Source: Bdellovibrionales bacterium
GTDB taxonomy: Bacteria; Bdellovibrionota; Bdellovibrionia; Bdellovibrionales; UBA1609
Length of the DNA stretch: 7,989 nt
Reading direction: 5' to 3'
Assembly (NCBI GenBank): GCA_028279085.1
Contig: JANQSX010000201.1
Coordinates: forward strand, 1-7,989
The translations under genes and the position numbers were made by a program. The notes beneath the pieces are model-generated. The model did no database searches and was not told the origin of the DNA. It worked only from the letters and a program-made list of their open reading frames with translations. Below, piece by piece: positions 4,986 to 7,989 of this stretch (position 1 is the stretch's first letter; each line of letters starts with the position of its first letter).

Positions 4986-5801
4986 ATGGATCATTTGGTT
5001 TTAGACACAATTATATACGGATTGCAGGTTATCATTTTTCAAATTATAGCATCGCCTATACTCTCATTATTTTCATATAAACTGGCGCTTTCAAAGAATA
5101 AAAACTGGGTTAAGGGCAACCCAGATTTTTTACAAAAATACCCAGCACCGGTAAGAATACATCACTATATTTTAGGGGCCTTATTTTTGGTAGCTATTGG
5201 ATTTTCCTTTATTACGGCAAACACCCAAATCATGTATGGGGTACACTTACTTTCCGTTTTTGCTTTCTTAGCTCCGCATTTGGGGTATGAAACGATCAGA
5301 TTTAAAAAAATGCGTTCTGAGATTCCAGCACCGGAGGTTCGAAAAGCAAGTATAGTGCCAAGAGTATTGAGCAAGTATCTACCACCGTGGCTTATAGTGT
5401 TTAATTCTATACTCTTTATTATATCTATCTTGGGCCTCTTATACTTATTTTCTAATCCAACAATTATGGAAACCTTATACAAAAGGGCTATTAAGCTTAT
5501 GATAGCTCAACTTATGTGTTTTGGCGTATTAGTACATTGCTTAAAGAGAAAGCCAGTGACTCCTGATTTAGACTTAGCTTTGTTTTATAGAAGGTCAGAA
5601 ATCTGGATGACGTTTTTTATACTCCTTTGTTTTATACTTTTGTCACTTTTCACTTTTACAGGCTATTATTTTGAAATAGATTTTTTAATTCAATCAAATA
5701 AAATAATAAGCTATATTTTTACATTGGTTCCAATGGCTATTTTTGTGTGGTTTGTAACAAACCCCAGTATGAAGAAGATATACACAGAGAAATTTCAATA
5801 A
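4986..5801 (+). CDS. Seven-helix membrane protein of unknown function, YtrA operon
   Basis: A 271-aa protein that I do not recognise. Seven hydrophobic segments lie at about residues 8-30, 59-77, 81-101, 136-156, 164-186, 207-229 and 238-258. A charged loop (102-133) between helices 3 and 4 contains RFKKMRSEIPAPEVRK. Histidines occur at the start of helix 2 (HH at 59-60) and within helix 3 (H87, H98), but no haem-binding pattern is clear. There are no ATP-binding or transporter signature motifs. The ATG follows AAAGGGGG with good spacing, three bases after the regulator's stop, so the two genes are co-transcribed and probably coupled in translation. By context it is the main target of the YtrA repressor. 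A role in membrane homeostasis, immunity or transport is possible but unproven. Confidence 0.85.
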   Translation: MDHLVLDTIIYGLQVIIFQIIASPILSLFSYKLALSKNKNWVKGNPDFLQKYPAPVRIHHYILGALFLVAIGFSFITANTQIMYGVHLLSVFAFLAPHLGYETIRFKKMRSEIPAPEVRKASIVPRVLSKYLPPWLIVFNSILFIISILGLLYLFSNPTIMETLYKRAIKLMIAQLMCFGVLVHCLKRKPVTPDLDLALFYRRSEIWMTFFILLCFILLSLFTFTGYYFEIDFLIQSNKIISYIFTLVPMAIFVWFVTNPSMKKIYTEKFQ

Positions 5802-5835
5802 TCTACAAGGTAATTATCAAAAGAACCACGTAAAT

Positions 5836-5858
5836 AGGAAAATGAATTGTCTTTTCCT
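5836..5858. other. Weak hairpin between the membrane-protein and SPFH genes
   Basis: AGGAAAA (5836-5842) pairs with TTTTCCT (5852-5858) around a nine-base loop. No T-run follows, so it is not a convincing terminator. It could partly attenuate transcription between the two genes. Confidence 0.25.
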
Positions 5859-5875
5859 CACTCTTAGTCTATTGT
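5847..5875 (+). promoter_or_regulatory. Possible promoter of the SPFH gene
   Basis: A -35-like TTGTCT (5847-5852) and a -10-like TATTGT (5870-5875) are 17 bp apart, about 30 bp before the SPFH start. The match is moderate, so the SPFH gene may have its own promoter as well as read-through from the YtrA operon. Confidence 0.3.
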
Positions 5876-5904
5876 GACCTTGCTTTTTAAAGAAAGGAGA
5901 GAAA

Positions 5905-6741
5905 ATGAATCAGTTTCTTGAAAAACAAGTATGGATTGTACCTATTTTAATAATAGTTGTAGCGATTGCATTTTTTTCTATACGTATTGTACCAGTCGGT
6001 CATTCAGGTGTGGTAAAATACTGGGGAAAGGTGAATCACAATAGTATCCTTAGTGAAGGACTTCATCTTATAACACCTATAAGAACAACAGTAGAATATA
6101 TCAGTGTAAAGTTGCTTAAGTTTAACCAACAAACTTCAGCTAGCTCCAAGGACTTGCAAATAGTATCAACGGTTGTTTCTATTCAATTTTCTTTAGGTGA
6201 GGTTTCAAATCTTTATCAAAAAATAGGAAATGAGCAATCAGTTACTCATATACTACTTAAACCTGCCGTCGAAGAAAGTGTGAAAGCTGTAACGGCACAA
6301 TATACAGCTGAAGAACTTATTAAAAAACGTCCCGAAGTTAAAATAAAAATCGGGGATACAATTACGGCATTTTTAGAAAAAACTTTGGAGGGGAAAGGTT
6401 TAAATGTGAACTCTTTATCTGTAGCCAATGTCGCTATAACAGAGTTTGATTTTTCTGATGAGTTTAATAGATCCATCGAGATGAAAGTGCGTGCTGAGCA
6501 ACAAGCCCTTCAGGCAAAAAATGAAAAAATAAAAAAAATTACCGATGCAGAGGCTATCGCTGAAAAAATAAAAATTGAAAGTATCGCTACAGCTAATGCT
6601 ATTCGACGTGAAGCTCGTGCACTTAGAGAAAATCCGCATTTAATTGAATACAAGAGAATGGAAAAATGGGATGGTAAACTTCCTAGGGTAACAGGAGGGG
6701 CAATTCCCATGTTTGATATTAATAAAGGACAAGATAAATAA
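5905..6741 (+). CDS. SPFH / prohibitin-family membrane protein
   Basis: A 278-aa protein. One N-terminal transmembrane helix (about 9-28) is followed by an SPFH/PHB domain (about 26-190): IVPVGHSGVVKYWGKV (28-43), SEGLHLITPI (50-59), and the central beta and helical parts to about 190. A charged, Ala/Glu-rich coiled coil follows at about 190-240 (VRAEQQALQAKNEK; DAEAIAEKIKIESIA). The tail NPHLIEYKRMEKWDGKLPRV (243-262) matches the prohibitin C-terminal pattern. SPFH proteins form ring- or cage-like oligomers that organise membrane microdomains and often control membrane proteases such as FtsH. The ATG follows AAAGGAG with five-base spacing. The gene lies 103 bp downstream of the seven-TM gene on the same strand, so a shared role is plausible. 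No NfeD partner gene is seen. Confidence 0.9.
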   Translation: MNQFLEKQVWIVPILIIVVAIAFFSIRIVPVGHSGVVKYWGKVNHNSILSEGLHLITPIRTTVEYISVKLLKFNQQTSASSKDLQIVSTVVSIQFSLGEVSNLYQKIGNEQSVTHILLKPAVEESVKAVTAQYTAEELIKKRPEVKIKIGDTITAFLEKTLEGKGLNVNSLSVANVAITEFDFSDEFNRSIEMKVRAEQQALQAKNEKIKKITDAEAIAEKIKIESIATANAIRREARALRENPHLIEYKRMEKWDGKLPRVTGGAIPMFDINKGQDK

Positions 6742-6816
6742 TTCTTTTACATACAATTCATCATAGGATGAAAAACACATGAGAAAAAAAGTTTTTATTT
6801 TTACTTTCTTAAGTTT

Positions 6817-7590
6817 TTATCTACCTCTTGGTCGATTTTCAGGATCGATCCATCCTATACAGAGATTTGGATCTACTAACTCATCTTTTATGTCACATAA
6901 TCTCGTATCCTGATATGGAAAGTTGAATTGTTGTAACTTTAATATCTGATTGTATAGCAGTGAAACTCTATCTTCATCATCAAATACAGGACGAGCAATT
7001 CCTTCATCCATGAAGAATGGTGGTCTATATTGTGTACTAACAAACTCCCCTGGCCTTCCCTGGTTTTTCAAATACCGCCCTGATTCAACAAACTCCCCTG
7101 GCCTTCCCTGGTTTTTCAAGTACTGTCCTGATTCATACTGTTCTGGTCCAATAAGCTCCATTAGTCTTTCTTGTTTTAATCGATTTTCTTGAATAGACGC
7201 CATTCTTTCAGATTTGCAATTTTTGGGATCCTCATCATTTCTACATAAAATTTCAATAATTCTCTCTAAAGTAACTACATCTTCTTTTCCACAAGCTTCT
7301 TCTTGAGATAGAGGTGAATAAACAGTTCTATCAATATTTCCGTCTTTATCCAAACAGGTATGAAGCATAGGGTATGACTGACCTGCTTCCATATGAGCAT
7401 CTGCACAAGCTTGCTTTGGATCTGACTTATCAGAACTTATTAACTCTGAAGTTATAGAACCACGAACATGACAATAATGCATATAATAAGAGATATGTTT
7501 TGGTGGCTCTGCAAACTGCATAGTGTCTTCAGAAGCAGACCAGGCTGATTGAACAAAAAAGAAAGCTAATAAATATATATATTTTATCAT
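6817..7590 (-). CDS. Secreted cysteine-rich protein with internal tandem repeat, unknown function
   Basis: A 257-aa protein with a clear signal peptide (MIKYIYLLAFFFVQSAWSA, 1-19), probably cut near A19. The mature part has eight cysteines (40, 62, 79, 100, 116, 125, 232, 244), an even number that suggests disulfides in the periplasm or outside the cell. Residues 153-168 (ESGQYLKNQGRPGEFV) and 169-184 (ESGRYLKNQGRPGEFV) are a tandem repeat differing at one residue, followed by a decayed start of a third (STQYR). I recognise no family. The start is fixed by AGGAG upstream of the ATG and by a clean promoter at 7645-7673. The gene is monocistronic as far as the window shows and convergent with the SPFH gene. 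A periplasmic or secreted role, possibly in host or envelope contact, is inference. Confidence 0.8.
   Translation of the reverse strand: MIKYIYLLAFFFVQSAWSASEDTMQFAEPPKHISYYMHYCHVRGSITSELISSDKSDPKQACADAHMEAGQSYPMLHTCLDKDGNIDRTVYSPLSQEEACGKEDVVTLERIIEILCRNDEDPKNCKSERMASIQENRLKQERLMELIGPEQYESGQYLKNQGRPGEFVESGRYLKNQGRPGEFVSTQYRPPFFMDEGIARPVFDDEDRVSLLYNQILKLQQFNFPYQDTRLCDIKDELVDPNLCIGWIDPENRPRGR
7041..7136. repeat. 48-bp tandem duplication inside the secreted protein gene
   Basis: Copies at 7041-7088 and 7089-7136 match at 44 of 48 positions and stay in frame. The few differences, mostly silent, suggest a fairly recent duplication of 16 codons. Confidence 0.9.
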
Positions 7591-7644
7591 TTTATGATTC
7601 TCCTATGGAAAACTTACTTTCAACCAAAAGACAAAGGCTTATTG

Positions 7645-7673
7645 ATTATAGACTTTATTAAAGTTCAATTCAA
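7645..7673 (-). promoter_or_regulatory. Promoter of the secreted protein gene
   Basis: On the minus strand a -35 TTGAAT (7668-7673) and a consensus -10 TATAAT (7645-7650) are 17 bp apart. The start point would be near 7638, with a leader of about 48 nt. A 13-bp palindrome (ACTTTA-T-TAAAGT, 7652-7664) fills most of the spacer and could be a repressor site. Confidence 0.65.
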
Positions 7674-7989
7674 TTGCAGTCTTATATACTATAAAGAAAT
7701 TTCTTTCTCCAGTAATAGAGCGACATTGTGAAAAATTCTCAAATTAGTATGAATTTCTTTCACCCTCTGCTCATTTTTTGAACAATTCTTTATCTTTGTT
7801 TGGAATATTTTTCATATAACATGAATATTTTTCTTGTGATCCCGATTGTATCGAATTATATACACAATTCAAATGCATATTTACCTTTTAAAAAGTTTTC
7901 TTTTTCAAGTACGAAAAACAAGGAATGTTTTTCTTTTACTATACTTCATGTTGCATACGCAGCCACTATCAGCCAGCACATGCTTTAAG
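7674..7989. other. Right-hand region without a confident gene
   Basis: About 316 bases upstream of the secreted protein's promoter contain no ORF I can support. Most is AT-rich. The last 40 or so bases are noticeably richer in G+C. A minus-strand frame ending in TGA at 7905-7907 stays open to the window edge (28 codons, containing ADSGCVCNMKYSKRK) and could be the 3' end of a neighbouring gene, but it is too short to call. Confidence 0.5.

Noticed and set aside
5165..5482. 105-codon minus-strand ORF
   Set aside because: It is antisense to the seven-TM protein gene, has no ribosome binding site and gives no recognisable product.
6246..6710. Three minus-strand ORFs inside the SPFH gene
   Set aside because: All are shadows of the SPFH coding sequence, whose family match is clear.
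6779..6913. 44-codon plus-strand ORF with a signal-peptide-like start (MRKKVFIFTFLSFYLPLG)
   Set aside because: It runs antisense into the end of the secreted protein gene and carries no other protein-like sequence. The hydrophobic start is explained by T-rich DNA.

Overview
This is an AT-rich window from a proteobacterium-like genome. The organism is inferred from several hints. The GTCATTCCGG-type palindromic repeats are a kind common in proteobacteria, including host-associated ones. The tRNA-Ala has no encoded CCA. The left edge carries an RnfD/NqrB-like membrane protein. Together these lean toward a low-GC alphaproteobacterium such as Rickettsiales or Holosporales, but a gammaproteobacterium is not excluded and no species can be named.

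Layout from left to right: (1) The 5' part of an RnfD/NqrB-like membrane protein gene runs off the left edge on the minus strand (1-343). (2) Divergent from it is a stand-alone two-CBS-domain protein (491-922). (3) A dense cluster of GTCATTCCGG repeats (925-1179), several of them full hairpins, lies directly before a tRNA-Ala(GGC) gene (1204-1276). (4) An accessory-looking segment follows: an Xre/MbcA/ParS-type antitoxin with no recognisable toxin (1438-1833), convergent with an Mrr-type restriction endonuclease (1957-2901, minus). (5) A small unrecognised minus-strand ORF contains a strong intrinsic terminator. It lies downstream of an exported ClpP-like serine protease (3437-4264, minus) whose reading frame stays open for 27 codons beyond its stop. 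(6) On the plus strand, a YtrA-type GntR repressor (4593-4982) and a seven-helix membrane protein (4986-5801) are separated by three bases and preceded by a near-consensus promoter whose -10 lies inside a perfect 14-bp-arm palindrome. A prohibitin-like SPFH protein (5905-6741) follows about 100 bases later. (7) Convergent with these is a secreted, cysteine-rich protein of unknown function with an internal tandem repeat (6817-7590, minus), which has a clean sigma70-type promoter. The last 300 bases hold no confident gene.

The best candidate for a little-described system is the autoregulated YtrA repressor / seven-TM protein / SPFH cassette. By inference it could be a membrane-stress or envelope-homeostasis module, with an exported ClpP-like protease transcribed divergently from the same intergenic region. 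The antitoxin next to Mrr suggests a small defence or addiction islet beside a tRNA and a repeat cluster.
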